In this document: positions 42,401 to 53,877 of the stretch, in pieces
Layout of the letters: each line of letters starts with the position of its first letter
Numbering within the stretch: position 1 is the first letter of the stretch
Origin: Microvirga terricola
GTDB taxonomy: Bacteria; Pseudomonadota; Alphaproteobacteria; Rhizobiales; Beijerinckiaceae
Direction of reading: 5' to 3'
DNA: 64,000 bases
Assembly (NCBI RefSeq): GCF_011777495.1
Contig: NZ_JAATJS010000002.1
Span: forward strand, 372,001-436,000
Made by a program: the position numbers and the translations under genes
The notes under the pieces: model-generated
Database searches by the model: none
Seen by the model: the letters and a program-made list of their open reading frames with translations, nothing else
Told to the model about the DNA's origin: nothing

Positions 42401-43417
42401 CTAACCTGTCAGCCGCGAGGTCAGGCGGCCGATGACGGTCTTGACGGTTTCTCCCTCAGCGCGGGCGGAGAAAGTCAGCGCGATGCGATGCTTCAGCACG
42501 GGCTCGGCCAACGCGACCACGTCGGCGATGGAGGGGGCGACACGGCCTTCGATGAGCGCGCGGGCGCGGACGGCCAACATGAGGGCCTGACTGGCGCGCG
42601 GGCCAGGGCCCCACAGCAGCTTGTCGGTCACTCCTTCCAGAGGCTCGCCTTCGGGCCGGGCTGAGCGCACGAGATCGAGAATCGCATCGACCACGCTTTC
42701 CCCGACGGGGAGGCGCCGCACGAGGCGCTGCGCGTTCATGAGGCCGTCGGCGTTCATCGCCGCGACGGGCTTATGGGCTTCGACGCCGGTCGTTTCGATG
42801 AGGATGCGCCGCTCGGCGTCGCGGTCGGGGTAGCCGACGTCGATTTGCAGCAGGAAACGGTCGAGCTGAGCTTCGGGCAGGGGGTAGGTGCCCTCCTGCT
42901 CGATGGGGTTTTGCGTGGCGAGGACGTGGAAGGGCTGGGGCAGATCGTGCCGCTCGCCGCCGATCGACACGTGATGTTCCTGCATCGCCTGCAGCAAGGC
43001 CGATTGCGTGCGCGGGCTCGCCCGGTTGATCTCGTCGGCCATCAGAAGCTGGGTGAAGACGGGGCCCTTCACGAAGCGGAAGGAACGCCGTCGGTCGGCC
43101 CCCTCGTCGAGAACCTCCGAGCCCAGAATGTCGGAGGGCATGAGATCGGGGGTAAACTGCACCCGGCGCGCATCGAGACCCAGCACAATGCCCAAGGTCT
43201 CCACGAGCTTGGTCTTGGCCAGGCCCGGCACGCCGACCAGAAGCCCGTGGCCGCCGGCGAGCAGCGTGATGAGCGTCAGATCGACGACTTTTTCCTGGCC
43301 GAAGATAACCGAATGGATCGCTTCCCTAGCTTGGCCGACCGTCTCGAGCGTCGCCTCTGCATTTCGGATGATGGCGTCGTCCAGGGCGGTAGGAGCTTGA
43401 GCGATGCTGGCCGTCAT
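42401..43417 (-). CDS. MoxR-family AAA+ ATPase
   Basis: This 338-residue chaperone-like ATPase has Walker A GVPGLAKT (about 58-65), Walker B LLMADEIN, sensor 1 in FHVLATQNPIEQEGTYPLPEAQLDRF and the MoxR-specific ending with LLWGPGPRASQALMLAVRA. MoxR proteins mature metal-containing enzymes or control envelope stress with VWA partners, here encoded by the three following genes. It is the first gene of the operon and divergent from the DUF1285 gene. Confidence 0.92.
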   Translation of the reverse strand: MTASIAQAPTALDDAIIRNAEATLETVGQAREAIHSVIFGQEKVVDLTLITLLAGGHGLLVGVPGLAKTKLVETLGIVLGLDARRVQFTPDLMPSDILGSEVLDEGADRRRSFRFVKGPVFTQLLMADEINRASPRTQSALLQAMQEHHVSIGGERHDLPQPFHVLATQNPIEQEGTYPLPEAQLDRFLLQIDVGYPDRDAERRILIETTGVEAHKPVAAMNADGLMNAQRLVRRLPVGESVVDAILDLVRSARPEGEPLEGVTDKLLWGPGPRASQALMLAVRARALIEGRVAPSIADVVALAEPVLKHRIALTFSARAEGETVKTVIGRLTSRLTG

Positions 43418-43617
43418 GAGGGAATCTCCACCGTTCGCGTCCGCCCCGAAGACAGCTACTTTGCCTTCGGTCGCTCGTTCGATGCAAGCGGGTCGGTGCG
43501 CCGCATCCGGGGTTTTGTGAGCTGGACGGAAAAATCGGTAACACTATGCTCTAGGAATTATCCAATGATGGCATTTCGTCGATCCTCGGGGTTCAATTTC
43601 TTGTTCACGCTTGCGTC

Positions 43618-44217
43618 ATGACACATTCGGCGACACCTGCACCCGGTAGCGCACTGACGCGCCTCATCGAAACGCTCGGCCCCGGCGCTGACCGCAAGGG
43701 CTTGCCGCCCGTGGAGCGTTGGAACCCGGCCTATTGCGGCGAGATCGACATGCGCATCGCGGCGGACGGGACCTGGCACTATATGGGCTCCCCCATTCGC
43801 CGGCCGGCTCTGGTCAAGCTGTTTTCGACCGTTCTGCGCAAGGACCCGGAGCGCTACGTGCTCGTCACCCCGGTCGAGCGGGTCGGCATTGTGGTCGAGG
43901 ACGTGCCCTTCGTCGCGGTCGAGATGGCGGTCGAAGGGGAGGGCGAGGCCCGCGACATCGTATTCCGCACCAATGTGGACGATCTGGTCCAGGTGGGGCC
44001 CGACCATCCCCTGCGCTTCGAGCTGGAGGAGGGAGGGGGTGTGAAGCCTTATGTCGGCATTCGGGGAGGTTTGTGGGCCCGCCTGACGCGGGCGCTCGCG
44101 CTCGATCTGATCAATCTGGCCGAAGAGCGGCAGGTCGAGGGCGTGGCCGTGTTCGGTGTCGCGGTGAAAGGTGCCTTCTTTCCCATCGCTCCGGTTTCGG
44201 AACTGAGCGCTTCGTGA
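43618..44217 (+). CDS. DUF1285 protein
   Basis: This 199-residue protein contains PVERWNPAYCGEIDMRIAADGTWHYMGSPIRRPALVKLFSTVL, which is diagnostic of DUF1285, an alpha- and gammaproteobacterial family of two small beta domains without known activity. It is the first of four overlapping genes; its TGA shares a base with the ATG of the CoA pyrophosphatase gene (TGATG). The promoter should lie in the 200 bases shared with moxR. Confidence 0.9.
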   Translation: MTHSATPAPGSALTRLIETLGPGADRKGLPPVERWNPAYCGEIDMRIAADGTWHYMGSPIRRPALVKLFSTVLRKDPERYVLVTPVERVGIVVEDVPFVAVEMAVEGEGEARDIVFRTNVDDLVQVGPDHPLRFELEEGGGVKPYVGIRGGLWARLTRALALDLINLAEERQVEGVAVFGVAVKGAFFPIAPVSELSAS

Positions 44218-44855
44218 TGGAGCTGGCCCCGTTGGACGCCGACCATTTCCTTGCGCTCGCGGTCGAGCGCCTGCGCTCCGAGCCGCCGGACCCGACCGAT
44301 GCCCTGTCCAATCCGCGCGGGGATCACAGCATCGACGAGGAGCCCCTCGTTCATCCGCTTAACCCGAAGATCGCCGCCGTACTCGTGCCCATCGTGACGC
44401 GGGACGAGCCAAGCGTGCTCTTGACCGAGCGCGCGGCGCAACTGCGGCAGCATTCGGGGCAGATCGCCTTTCCGGGCGGCCGCGTCGACCCGACCGACGC
44501 CTCCGTTCTGGCGGCGGCTTATCGCGAGGCCGAAGAAGAAATCGGGCTGGAGCGACGCTTCATCAGCCCGCTCGGCTATCTCGATCCCTATTTGTCCACG
44601 ACCAATTATCTGGTCATGCCGGTCGTGGGCCGGGTCGAGCCTTCATACACGCTCAACCTTAATCCGCTTGAGGTGGCGGACACTTTCGAGGTTCCGCTGA
44701 GCTTTCTCATGGACCCCGCCCATCACGAACTGCATGCCCGGGAGTGGAAGGGCCGGGTGCGCCGCTACTATGCAATGCCTTATCAGGAGCGTTACATCTG
44801 GGGTGTGACGGCGGGCATCATCCGCAATCTCTATGAGAGGCTCTACACGCCATGA
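44217..44855 (+). CDS. Nudix CoA pyrophosphatase
   Basis: This 212-residue hydrolase would cut CoA or acyl-CoA into phosphopantetheine and 3',5'-ADP. It has the CoA-specific motif LLTERAAQLRQHSGQIAFPGG directly before the Nudix box, which ends in REAEEEIGL. The ending MPYQERYIWGVTAGIIRNL is typical. The start at 44217 is set by the TGATG overlap with DUF1285; a much longer open frame upstream merely overlaps that gene. The next gene overlaps its stop as ATGA. Confidence 0.92.
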   Translation: MELAPLDADHFLALAVERLRSEPPDPTDALSNPRGDHSIDEEPLVHPLNPKIAAVLVPIVTRDEPSVLLTERAAQLRQHSGQIAFPGGRVDPTDASVLAAAYREAEEEIGLERRFISPLGYLDPYLSTTNYLVMPVVGRVEPSYTLNLNPLEVADTFEVPLSFLMDPAHHELHAREWKGRVRRYYAMPYQERYIWGVTAGIIRNLYERLYTP

Positions 44856-45109
44856 CGCGGGCGATCATCCAGGAGTTGCTGCTTTTCTTCCTGCCATTCG
44901 CCGCCTTTGCCGTTTACCTCATCGTCCGTCGCCGCAATCCGCTGGCATGGTCGTCTTGGAGCGATCAATCGGTCTGGCTCGTGATTGCGGGTTTGGTTGT
45001 CGTTATTGGGTCACTGCTCGCAGCTGGCATTTTCACGGACCACGAGACCGGCGCTTTTGTGCCGACCCATATCGAAAATGGAAAAGTCGTTCCCGGGCGG
45101 TTCAAGTGA
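44852..45109 (+). CDS. DUF6111 small membrane protein
   Basis: This 85-residue protein has two membrane segments (about 8-24 and 42-62) and ends with FTDHETGAFVPTHIENGKVVPGRFK, the conserved tail of DUF6111. The function is unknown, but the family regularly sits between a CoA-type Nudix gene and cca in alphaproteobacteria. Both ends overlap neighbours (ATGA before, GTGA after). Confidence 0.88.
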   Translation: MTRAIIQELLLFFLPFAAFAVYLIVRRRNPLAWSSWSDQSVWLVIAGLVVVIGSLLAAGIFTDHETGAFVPTHIENGKVVPGRFK

Positions 45110-46347
45110 TTCAGTCTCTCAACCAAAAGGCACTGGCTGACCTTTTGCGGCTACCCCACCTGGCGCGACTGCTCGCGGCTTTCAACGGGGATGGCGTCGA
45201 GACGCGCATCGTCGGTGGCGCGGTGCGCAATGCCCTGCTCGGACGGCCCGTGATCGATCTGGACTGCGCCACGACGATCATGCCCGACCGCATCATGATG
45301 CTCGCGGAGAAGGCCGGGTTCAGGGCTGTCCCGACAGGAATCGACCATGGCACGATCACCGTGATTGTGGATGGCGAGCCTTTCGAGGTCACGACGCTCC
45401 GCGAAGATGTGGAGACGGACGGACGCTACGCGGTTGTCCATTTCGGCCATGACTTCGAAGCCGATGCGCGGCGGCGCGATTTCACCATGAACGCGTTGTC
45501 GCTGGGCGCAGACGGTCGCATTTATGACTATACCGGCGGCGTCGACGATCTCGCGGCAAGGCGCGTCCGTTTCATCGGCGACGCGCACACTCGCATCCGC
45601 GAGGATTACCTGCGCATTCTGCGGTTCTTTCGCTTCCATGCAGAATACGCGGAAGGCGATCCTGATCCTGAAGGGCTCGCCGCTGCCGGTGTCGAGCGCG
45701 AGGGACTCGGCATCCTCTCGCGCGAACGCATCAGGCATGAACTCCTGCGGCTGCTGGTCGCGAGAAGGGCGGAGGACACGGTTCGGGTTCTCGCAGAGCA
45801 CGGTTTTTTGACATGGCTTCTGGACGGAGCCGCCGAATTCGGACGCTTCCGTAAAATGATCACTGCGGATGCAGCGAAGCCTGTTGCGATCTGGCGGCTC
45901 GCAGTGCTTGCCGTGATGGTCGAGCAGGACTCCGAGCGACTGCGCGAGCGCTTGAGATTGTCGAACGACGAGGAAAACAAGCTCGCTGCTTACGCCAAAG
46001 TCCTCTGCATTCTCAAAGCCTCTGCTTCTTCGCTCGACGCGGTTGCCATTCGCCGCCTCGTCGCCGAGCACGGAGTCGAGACGCTGTCCGTCGCTCTTTC
46101 GGCTATTGCCGGCGAGCCCACGCCTGTCGTTCGGGACGACGCGCTGAGCGCGCTTCGTCGCTTCGAGAGCGGGGAGGAGCCAGTGCCGGTCTTCCCATTG
46201 CGCGGTGCAGATCTCGTCGAACGCGGCATTCCCAAGGGACCGAAGATCGGCGAGCTTCTTGCACTGGCGCGCGAGACTTGGCTTGCCGGGGGCTGCCGCA
46301 CGGATGAAGAGACTACCACGCAATTGCTACGCGGCATCCTCGACTAG
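45106..46347 (+). CDS. cca: CCA tRNA nucleotidyltransferase / poly(A) polymerase family
   Basis: This 413-residue enzyme adds or repairs the 3' CCA end of tRNAs. It shows RIVGGAVRNALLG (about 30-42) and the catalytic IDLDCAT (D-x-D), then RRDFTMNALSLGADG and ILRFFRFHAEYA of the neck region. I set the start at GTG 45106, overlapping the DUF6111 stop as GTGA. It ends 11 bases before the convergent hemF gene. In alphaproteobacteria such single class II enzymes normally add all three bases. Confidence 0.92.
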   Translation: MIQSLNQKALADLLRLPHLARLLAAFNGDGVETRIVGGAVRNALLGRPVIDLDCATTIMPDRIMMLAEKAGFRAVPTGIDHGTITVIVDGEPFEVTTLREDVETDGRYAVVHFGHDFEADARRRDFTMNALSLGADGRIYDYTGGVDDLAARRVRFIGDAHTRIREDYLRILRFFRFHAEYAEGDPDPEGLAAAGVEREGLGILSRERIRHELLRLLVARRAEDTVRVLAEHGFLTWLLDGAAEFGRFRKMITADAAKPVAIWRLAVLAVMVEQDSERLRERLRLSNDEENKLAAYAKVLCILKASASSLDAVAIRRLVAEHGVETLSVALSAIAGEPTPVVRDDALSALRRFESGEEPVPVFPLRGADLVERGIPKGPKIGELLALARETWLAGGCRTDEETTTQLLRGILD

Positions 46348-46358
46348 TCGGAAACGAT

Positions 46359-47252
46359 TTAGGGCCAGCGAACCGTCGGCGGCATGGACGAGAGGATCGA
46401 CTCGATATTGCCGCCGGTCTTCAGCCCGAAGATCGTGCCGCGGTCGTAGAGCAGATTGAACTCCACATAGCGCCCGCGCCGCACCTGCTGCTCGATCCTG
46501 TCCGCCTCGGTCCAGGGCGTCGTGACATTGCGGCGGACGATTTCCGGATAGATCTTCAGGAAGGCTTCCCCGACATCGCGGGTGAAAGCGAGGTCTTCTT
46601 CCCGGTCGCCGGTCCAGTGATAGTCATAGAAGATGCCGCCGATGCCACGCGGCTCGTTGCGATGCTTGAGAAAGAAGTACTCGTCGCACCAGTTTTTGTA
46701 CTTCTCATAAGGGGCATCCGGGTGCCGGTCGCAGGCCGCCTTCATGGTCGCGTGGAAGGCGAGAGTATCCGGGTCGTCTTGCGTCCGACGCCGGTCGAGA
46801 ACCGGCGTCAGATCGGCACCGCCGCCAAACCACGCCTTTGTCGTCACCACGAACCGGGTGTTCATGTGAACGGTCGGCACGTTCGGGTTCCAGGGATGGG
46901 CGATGAGCGAGATGCCGGAGGCCCAGAAGCGCGGGTCCTGATCGGAGCCCGGAATCTGGCCGCGAAATTCGGGGGCGAATTCGCCATGCACGGTCGAGAC
47001 ATGAACACCGACCTTTTCAAACACGCGGCCGCGCATCATGGACATGACCCCGCCACCACCCGGAGCGCCGCTGTGGTCCTTGCGCTCCCAAGGCTTGCGC
47101 TCGAAACGCCCCGGCGCAGAGGCCTCCGGCGGAAGCGGGGCCGTCACCTCGTCCTCCAGCGCCTCGAAGGCGGCGCAGATCCGGTCACGGAGCGAGGCGA
47201 ACCAGATCGGCGCTTCCGCTTGCAGGTGAGCGATGTCGGCGTTGTCGGTCAT
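46359..47252 (-). CDS. hemF: Oxygen-dependent coproporphyrinogen III oxidase
   Basis: This 297-residue cytoplasmic enzyme makes protoporphyrinogen IX in haem synthesis, using oxygen. The segments [60 protein letters not shown] and [18 protein letters not shown] are specific to HemF. Its ATG overlaps the trmL stop as ATGA. No Fnr- or Irr-like box is visible upstream of the pair. Confidence 0.97.
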   Translation of the reverse strand: MTDNADIAHLQAEAPIWFASLRDRICAAFEALEDEVTAPLPPEASAPGRFERKPWERKDHSGAPGGGGVMSMMRGRVFEKVGVHVSTVHGEFAPEFRGQIPGSDQDPRFWASGISLIAHPWNPNVPTVHMNTRFVVTTKAWFGGGADLTPVLDRRRTQDDPDTLAFHATMKAACDRHPDAPYEKYKNWCDEYFFLKHRNEPRGIGGIFYDYHWTGDREEDLAFTRDVGEAFLKIYPEIVRRNVTTPWTEADRIEQQVRRGRYVEFNLLYDRGTIFGLKTGGNIESILSSMPPTVRWP

Positions 47253-47743
47253 GGTGTAGGCGCTCCGGGTGCCGGGGTGGCTGGGATGGGAAAGGCTTTA
47301 GTCTGCCGCAGGGACTCTCCCAGAAGCATCGCCGCGGTCACGGCGACGTTGAGGGAGCGAAGGCCCGGCTGCATGGGAATGACGATCCGAGCATCGGCGG
47401 CTTCATGCACTTCGTCCGGCACCCCCGCCGACTCGCGGCCCACGAGGATGATGTCCTCCGGCGCGAAGGCAAAATCCGTGTAGGGCACCGAACTCTTGGT
47501 GGTCGCGAGAACGAGGCGGGCTTTGTTTTCCTGACGCCAGGCCTCGAAGCTCCGCCACGAGATGTGACGGGTGATCGCCGTGTGGCCGATATAGTCCATG
47601 CCCGAACGGCGCAGGTTCCGGTCCGAAACGTCGAAACCGGCCGGCTCGATGATCTCCACCGGCACGCCGAGGCAGGCCGCGAGGCGCAGCATGGTGCCGG
47701 TGTTCTGCGGAATGTCCGGTTGATAGATGGCGAGGCGAGGCAT
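47249..47743 (-). CDS. trmL: tRNA (cytidine/uridine-34 2'-O)-methyltransferase
   Basis: This SPOUT-family enzyme of about 164 residues methylates the wobble ribose of leucine tRNAs. The start [18 protein letters not shown] and the knot motifs [14 protein letters not shown] and [25 protein letters not shown] identify TrmL (formerly YibK). In-frame ATG codons at 47755 and 47770 and a TTG at 47779 are alternatives, none with a strong ribosome-binding site; I took the one matching the family's usual N-terminus. It is cotranscribed with hemF. Confidence 0.92.
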   Translation of the reverse strand: MPRLAIYQPDIPQNTGTMLRLAACLGVPVEIIEPAGFDVSDRNLRRSGMDYIGHTAITRHISWRSFEAWRQENKARLVLATTKSSVPYTDFAFAPEDIILVGRESAGVPDEVHEAADARIVIPMQPGLRSLNVAVTAAMLLGESLRQTKAFPIPATPAPGAPTP

Positions 47744-47861
47744 GGCATGCGTCATCGGGGCTCGTCGCATCCGCGTCAAGTGACCCCTTCGCCGCTCTCC
47801 CCTCCGGCCATCGTTATGCTAAGGAGGCTCGCGCGAGGGTTGAGGGTGGAGATTGAGCACA

Positions 47862-49709
<1,848 letters not shown>

Positions 49710-49915
49710 GATTTCTCATCTGGAACAACTCCAATCCGGCTATGGACAGCCGCGCTTCGCCGTGCCAAAGAGCCTCTGCGCGGCGACCCCCGGTCGCATT
49801 GCGCGCGCGTTGGCGCGTATGCTTGTTCCGACAGGAGGCAGCGTGCCGAATGCCTGGGTTACCAAGCATTTTCAAGCGCGCGGTTCTCGTTTGTTGAAGA
49901 ATGCTGGAGAGCCAA

Positions 49916-50464
49916 GTGGCCGAGACCACCACAGCCATCGCTGAGCCGACACGGCGCGATTTCCTCTTTATCGCCACGGGCGCAGCCGCCGCCGTCGGTG
50001 GTGCAGCCCTCGTTTGGCCCTTCATCCAGTCGATGACGCCTGACGCTGCGACCATTGCGGCGGGCGCGCCCGTCGAGGTCGATCTGACCCCGATCGCCGA
50101 AGGGCAGATCGTGAAGGTCTTCTGGCGCGGCAAGCTCATCTTCGTCCGTCACCGGACCCCGGCCGAGATCAAGGCCGCCGAGGATGTGAACGTCGCCTCC
50201 CTGCGCGACCCGCAGCCCGACGCGGCCCGCGTGAAGCCCGGCCATGCCCAGTGGCTCATCGTTTACGGCAACTGCACCCATCTCGGCTGCGTTCCGCTGG
50301 GTCAGCAGGGCGAGTACAAGGGCTGGTTCTGCCCGTGCCACGGTTCGGTGTTCGACACCTCTGGGCGCGTTCGCGGCGGTCCGGCGCCGATCAACCTGCC
50401 GATCCCGCCCTACACCTTCGCGTCCGACACCAAGATCGTTATCGGTCAAGGCGCCACTGCGTAA
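49916..50464 (+). CDS. petA: Cytochrome bc1 Rieske iron-sulfur subunit
   Basis: This 182-residue subunit carries electrons from ubiquinol to cytochrome c1. A twin-arginine signal anchor ([22 protein letters not shown] at 13-14) holds it in the membrane; cluster ligands are Cys120 and His122 (with Cys125) in CTHLGC and Cys139 and His142 (with Cys141) in CPCHGS. I prefer GTG 49916, which has GGAG 7 bases upstream; ATG 49901 has no ribosome-binding site. It leads the petABC operon. Confidence 0.95.
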   Translation: MAETTTAIAEPTRRDFLFIATGAAAAVGGAALVWPFIQSMTPDAATIAAGAPVEVDLTPIAEGQIVKVFWRGKLIFVRHRTPAEIKAAEDVNVASLRDPQPDAARVKPGHAQWLIVYGNCTHLGCVPLGQQGEYKGWFCPCHGSVFDTSGRVRGGPAPINLPIPPYTFASDTKIVIGQGATA

Positions 50465-50499
50465 CCCTTCGGCGACGATCCATTCGATCAGGCGATATC

Positions 50500-51777
50500 A
50501 TGAGCCAGCATTCCTCCACCTACGTTCCCAAGAGCGCCTTCGGCAAATGGTTCGAGAGCCGTCTGCCTATTGCGAGCCTCATCCATTCCTCGTTCATCGC
50601 TTATCCGGTGCCGCGGAACATCAACTATTTCTGGACCTTCGGCGCGATCCTCTCCTTCATGCTCGCGTCGCAGATCCTGACCGGCGTGTTCCTGGCGATG
50701 TACTACACGCCGCACGCGTCGCTGGCTTTCCAGTCGGTCGAGCACATCATGCGCGACGTGAACTTCGGCTGGCTCATCCGTTACATGCACGCCAACGGCG
50801 CTTCGATGTTCTTCGTCGCCGTGTACATTCACATCTTCCGCGGCATCTACTACGGGTCGTATAAGGCTCCGCGCGAGATCCTCTGGATCCTCGGCGTGAT
50901 CATCTACGGCCTGATGATGGCGACCGCTTTCATGGGCTACGTGCTGCCGTGGGGCCAGATGAGCTTCTGGGGCGCGACCGTGATCACCAACATCCTGGCG
51001 GCGATCCCGGTGATCGGCGACACGATCCAGAGCCTGCTCTGGGGCGGTTACTCGGTCGGCAACCCGACCCTGAACCGCTTCTTCTCGATCCACTACCTGC
51101 TGCCGTTCATGATCGCGGGCGTCGTCGTCCTGCACGTCTGGGCGCTGCACGTTCCGGGCCAGAACAACCCGACCGGCGTTCCGATCAAGTCGGACAAGGA
51201 CTGGGTTCCGTTCACGCCGTTCGCGACCATCAAGGATCTGTTCGCCACCGCGGTGTTCATGCTCGTCTTCGCGTGGTTCATCTTCTACATCCCGAACTAT
51301 ATGGGTCACGCGGACAACTACGTTCCGGCGAACCCCTCCGTGACGCCCGCGCACATCGTTCCTGAATGGTACTTCCTGCCGTTCTACGCGATCCTGCGCG
51401 CCATTCCGGACAAGCTCGGCGGCGTCATCGCCATGTTCGCCTCCATCGCGGTCCTGGCCTTCCTGCCGTGGCTCGACACCTCGAAGGTGCGCTCCACCTC
51501 CTACCGTCCGCTCTACAAGCAGTTCTTCTGGATCCTCGTGGCCGATACGCTGCTTCTGGGCTGGCTCGGCGCCAAGCCGCCGGAGGGCTGGTACGTCATC
51601 GTCTCGCAGATCGCGACCGCCTATTACTTCATCCACTTCCTGGTCATCCTGCCGCTGCTCGGCTTCATCGAGCGCCCGCTGCCGCTGCCGAATTCGATCC
51701 TCGAATCCGTGCTCGGCCAGAAGGGTGGGGCAGGCCTGCCGTCCGGCGCCAATGCCGAGCCGCAGTCCAAGGGCTGA
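50500..51777 (+). CDS. petB: Cytochrome b subunit of cytochrome bc1
   Basis: This 425-residue membrane protein holds both haem b groups and the quinone sites. The segments [64 protein letters not shown] and the Qo-site [12 protein letters not shown] are clear. It is a separate full-length cytochrome b, not the fused cytochrome b/c1 (FbcH) precursor of Bradyrhizobium. The ATG at 50500 is 35 bases after petA; a longer open frame upstream overlaps petA and is not coding. Confidence 0.97.
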   Translation: MSQHSSTYVPKSAFGKWFESRLPIASLIHSSFIAYPVPRNINYFWTFGAILSFMLASQILTGVFLAMYYTPHASLAFQSVEHIMRDVNFGWLIRYMHANGASMFFVAVYIHIFRGIYYGSYKAPREILWILGVIIYGLMMATAFMGYVLPWGQMSFWGATVITNILAAIPVIGDTIQSLLWGGYSVGNPTLNRFFSIHYLLPFMIAGVVVLHVWALHVPGQNNPTGVPIKSDKDWVPFTPFATIKDLFATAVFMLVFAWFIFYIPNYMGHADNYVPANPSVTPAHIVPEWYFLPFYAILRAIPDKLGGVIAMFASIAVLAFLPWLDTSKVRSTSYRPLYKQFFWILVADTLLLGWLGAKPPEGWYVIVSQIATAYYFIHFLVILPLLGFIERPLPLPNSILESVLGQKGGAGLPSGANAEPQSKG

Positions 51778-51800
51778 TGCGAGCGCTGGGGAATAAGAAA

Positions 51801-52640
51801 ATGATGAAGCGTACTCTTCTCATCGCCGCCGCCGTTCTCGGCCTGTCGGCTCCGGCCATCGCTTCGGAGGGCTCGACCCCTCCGCAGCTCAAGTGGAGCT
51901 TCTCCGGTCCTTTCGGTAAGTTCGACGAGGCTCAGCTCCAGCGTGGCTTCAAGGTCTATCGGGAGGTTTGCTCCTCCTGCCATAGCCTGAACTACGTCGC
52001 CTTCCGCAACCTGGCGCAGCCTGGCGGGCCCGGTTTCTCCGAGGCCCAGGTCAGGGCGCTCGCGGCGGAATACAAGGTCCAGGACGGCCCGAACGAGGCC
52101 GGCGACATGTTCGAACGTGCGGGCCGCCCGGCCGATCATTTCCCGGCTCCGTTCCCGAACGAGAACGCTGCAGCCGCGGCCAATGGCGGCAAGGCTCCCC
52201 CGGATCTCTCGCTGATGCCGAAGGCGCGCACCTACGAGCGCGGCTTCCCGTGGTTCATCTTCGACATCTTCACCCAGTTCGCGGAAACCGGCCCGGACTA
52301 CGTGGTTGCTGTGCTCAACGGCTATCATGAGGCTCCCGCAGGCTTCTCGGTTCCGGCTGGCGGTCACTACAACACGTCCTTCCCGGGCAACGTGATCGCG
52401 ATGCCGAAGCCGCTGAGCGACGGCCAGGTCGAATATCCGAAGGGACCCGACGGCAAGTCGCCGGTTCCTGAGACGGTCGACCAGTACGCCCGAGACGTGA
52501 CGGCGTTCCTGATGTGGACGGCAGAACCTCACCTCGATGCCCGCAAGCGCATCGGCTTCCAGGTGATGCTGTTCCTCCTCGTCCTCTCCGGCCTCCTCTA
52601 CTTCACGAAGAAGAAGATCTGGGCCCGCGTCGAGCACTAA
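51801..52640 (+). CDS. petC: Cytochrome c1 subunit of cytochrome bc1
   Basis: This 279-residue protein has a signal peptide (about 1-22, ending APAIAS), the haem site CSSCH at 57-61, a likely axial Met in GNVIAMPKPL, and a C-terminal anchor (about 252-270, MLFLLVLSGLLYFTKKKIW). The ATG at 51801 follows GGGGA by 8 bases; an ATG overlapping the petB stop at 51777 would add eight residues before the signal. It closes the operon, with a terminator 27 bases after the stop. Confidence 0.95.
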   Translation: MMKRTLLIAAAVLGLSAPAIASEGSTPPQLKWSFSGPFGKFDEAQLQRGFKVYREVCSSCHSLNYVAFRNLAQPGGPGFSEAQVRALAAEYKVQDGPNEAGDMFERAGRPADHFPAPFPNENAAAAANGGKAPPDLSLMPKARTYERGFPWFIFDIFTQFAETGPDYVVAVLNGYHEAPAGFSVPAGGHYNTSFPGNVIAMPKPLSDGQVEYPKGPDGKSPVPETVDQYARDVTAFLMWTAEPHLDARKRIGFQVMLFLLVLSGLLYFTKKKIWARVEH

Positions 52641-52666
52641 GACGCACTGGATTGAACCGATTTGAG

Positions 52667-52692
52667 AAAGGCCCCTTCCGGGGCCTTTTTCT
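52667..52692 (+). terminator. Terminator of the petABC operon
   Basis: AAAGGCCCC (52667-52675) pairs with GGGGCCTTT (52680-52688) around TTCC, followed by TTCTTT. Confidence 0.92.
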
Positions 52693-52770
52693 TTGGATCG
52701 TCCGAGGGTGGCGGTGGTGTTGCGGCCGGTGCTCGCCCTATGGTTTCCTTAAGAAGAGCGGGACCATCAC

Positions 52771-53640
52771 ATGACGAAAGCGGTTTTGGGCATCATCGGC
52801 GGGTCGGGCGTTTACGATCTGCCGGGGCTGGAGGACGTGCGCGAGGAGCGAATCTCGTCTCCCTTCGGCGAGCCGTCGGATGCCCTGCGGATCGGGCGCG
52901 TCGGTAACACGGAGGTGGTGTTCCTTGCCCGCCACGGACGGGGGCACCGCTACTCGCCTTCGGATATCAACTACCGCGCCAACATCGACGCGATGAAGCG
53001 GGCAGGGGTCACTGACCTGATCTCGGTTTCGGCCTGCGGTTCCTTCAAGCAGGAATACTACCCGGGCTTTTTCGTACTGGTGGACCAGTTCGTCGACCGC
53101 ACTCACAAGCGCGAGACGTCCTTTTTCGGCAAGGGCTGCGTCGCGCATGTGCCGATGGCCCATCCGGTCGGCCCGCGCCTGCAGGAGCGCATCGCCGAGG
53201 CTGCGAAGACTGAGGGCATTCCCTTCAGCCGTGGCGGCACGCATGTGACCATCGAGGGGCCGCAATTCTCCACTTACGCCGAATCGATGACCTACAAGAA
53301 CCTCGGCTACGACGTGATCGGCATGACGGCGATGCCGGAGGCCAAGCTCGCCCGCGAGGCCGAAATTACCTACGCCATTATCGCCATGGTGACGGATTTC
53401 GATTGCTGGCACCCCGAGCATGACGATGTCGATGTCGCATCCGTCGTCGCGGTGGCGCAGAAAAACGCGACCAAGGTCGCCCGGCTCGTCGCCCGCGTGG
53501 CGCGCGATTTTCCGGCGGAGCACGAGCCATGCCCCAAAGGCTCCGACCGCGCCCTTGATGGCGCCATCATGACTGCGCCCTCTGCCCGCGACCCAGAACT
53601 TCTCAAAAAACTCGACGCCGTGGCGGGCCGGGTGCTCTAA
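52771..53640 (+). CDS. mtnP: S-methyl-5'-thioadenosine phosphorylase
   Basis: This 289-residue enzyme splits methylthioadenosine, a by-product of polyamine and homoserine-lactone synthesis, into adenine and methylthioribose 1-phosphate. GGSGVYDLPGLED, LARHGRGHRYSPSDINYRANIDAMK and GPQFSTYAES are its phosphate and nucleoside site motifs, followed by the purine-site MTAMPEAKLARE and TDFDCWH. The adenine made here can be used by the apt gene just downstream. A small convergent gene lies between them. Confidence 0.95.
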   Translation: MTKAVLGIIGGSGVYDLPGLEDVREERISSPFGEPSDALRIGRVGNTEVVFLARHGRGHRYSPSDINYRANIDAMKRAGVTDLISVSACGSFKQEYYPGFFVLVDQFVDRTHKRETSFFGKGCVAHVPMAHPVGPRLQERIAEAAKTEGIPFSRGGTHVTIEGPQFSTYAESMTYKNLGYDVIGMTAMPEAKLAREAEITYAIIAMVTDFDCWHPEHDDVDVASVVAVAQKNATKVARLVARVARDFPAEHEPCPKGSDRALDGAIMTAPSARDPELLKKLDAVAGRVL

Positions 53641-53647
53641 AATCTCA

Positions 53648-53839
53648 TCACGTCATCATCCCGCCCATGTGACCGAAGCCGAACAGGAGCCGGAAGATCC
53701 AGCCGATGAAGGCCAGGATCAGGGCGACGATGAAGGTGGCGGGGATTGCGGCAAGCGCGGCCTTGACGAAAAAGAGGACGAGGCTTCCAAAGGGGATATC
53801 GATATCCGTCAGGACGGTCCGGGAGGACGGTTCGGGCAT
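53648..53839 (-). CDS. Small membrane protein of 63 residues
   Basis: This protein has one long hydrophobic stretch (about 18-55, FGSLVLFFVKAALAAIPATFIVALILAFIGWIF in two parts) and ends with a Gly/Met-rich tail HMGGMMT. It may cross the membrane once or twice. I recognise no named family, but the composition is clearly non-random. It lies between mtnP and apt and is transcribed against both, starting 38 bases from apt. Confidence 0.65.
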   Translation of the reverse strand: MPEPSSRTVLTDIDIPFGSLVLFFVKAALAAIPATFIVALILAFIGWIFRLLFGFGHMGGMMT

Positions 53840-53877
53840 GGCGAAACTCCGCTAAGTATCTTCAACCTTCCTGACCT

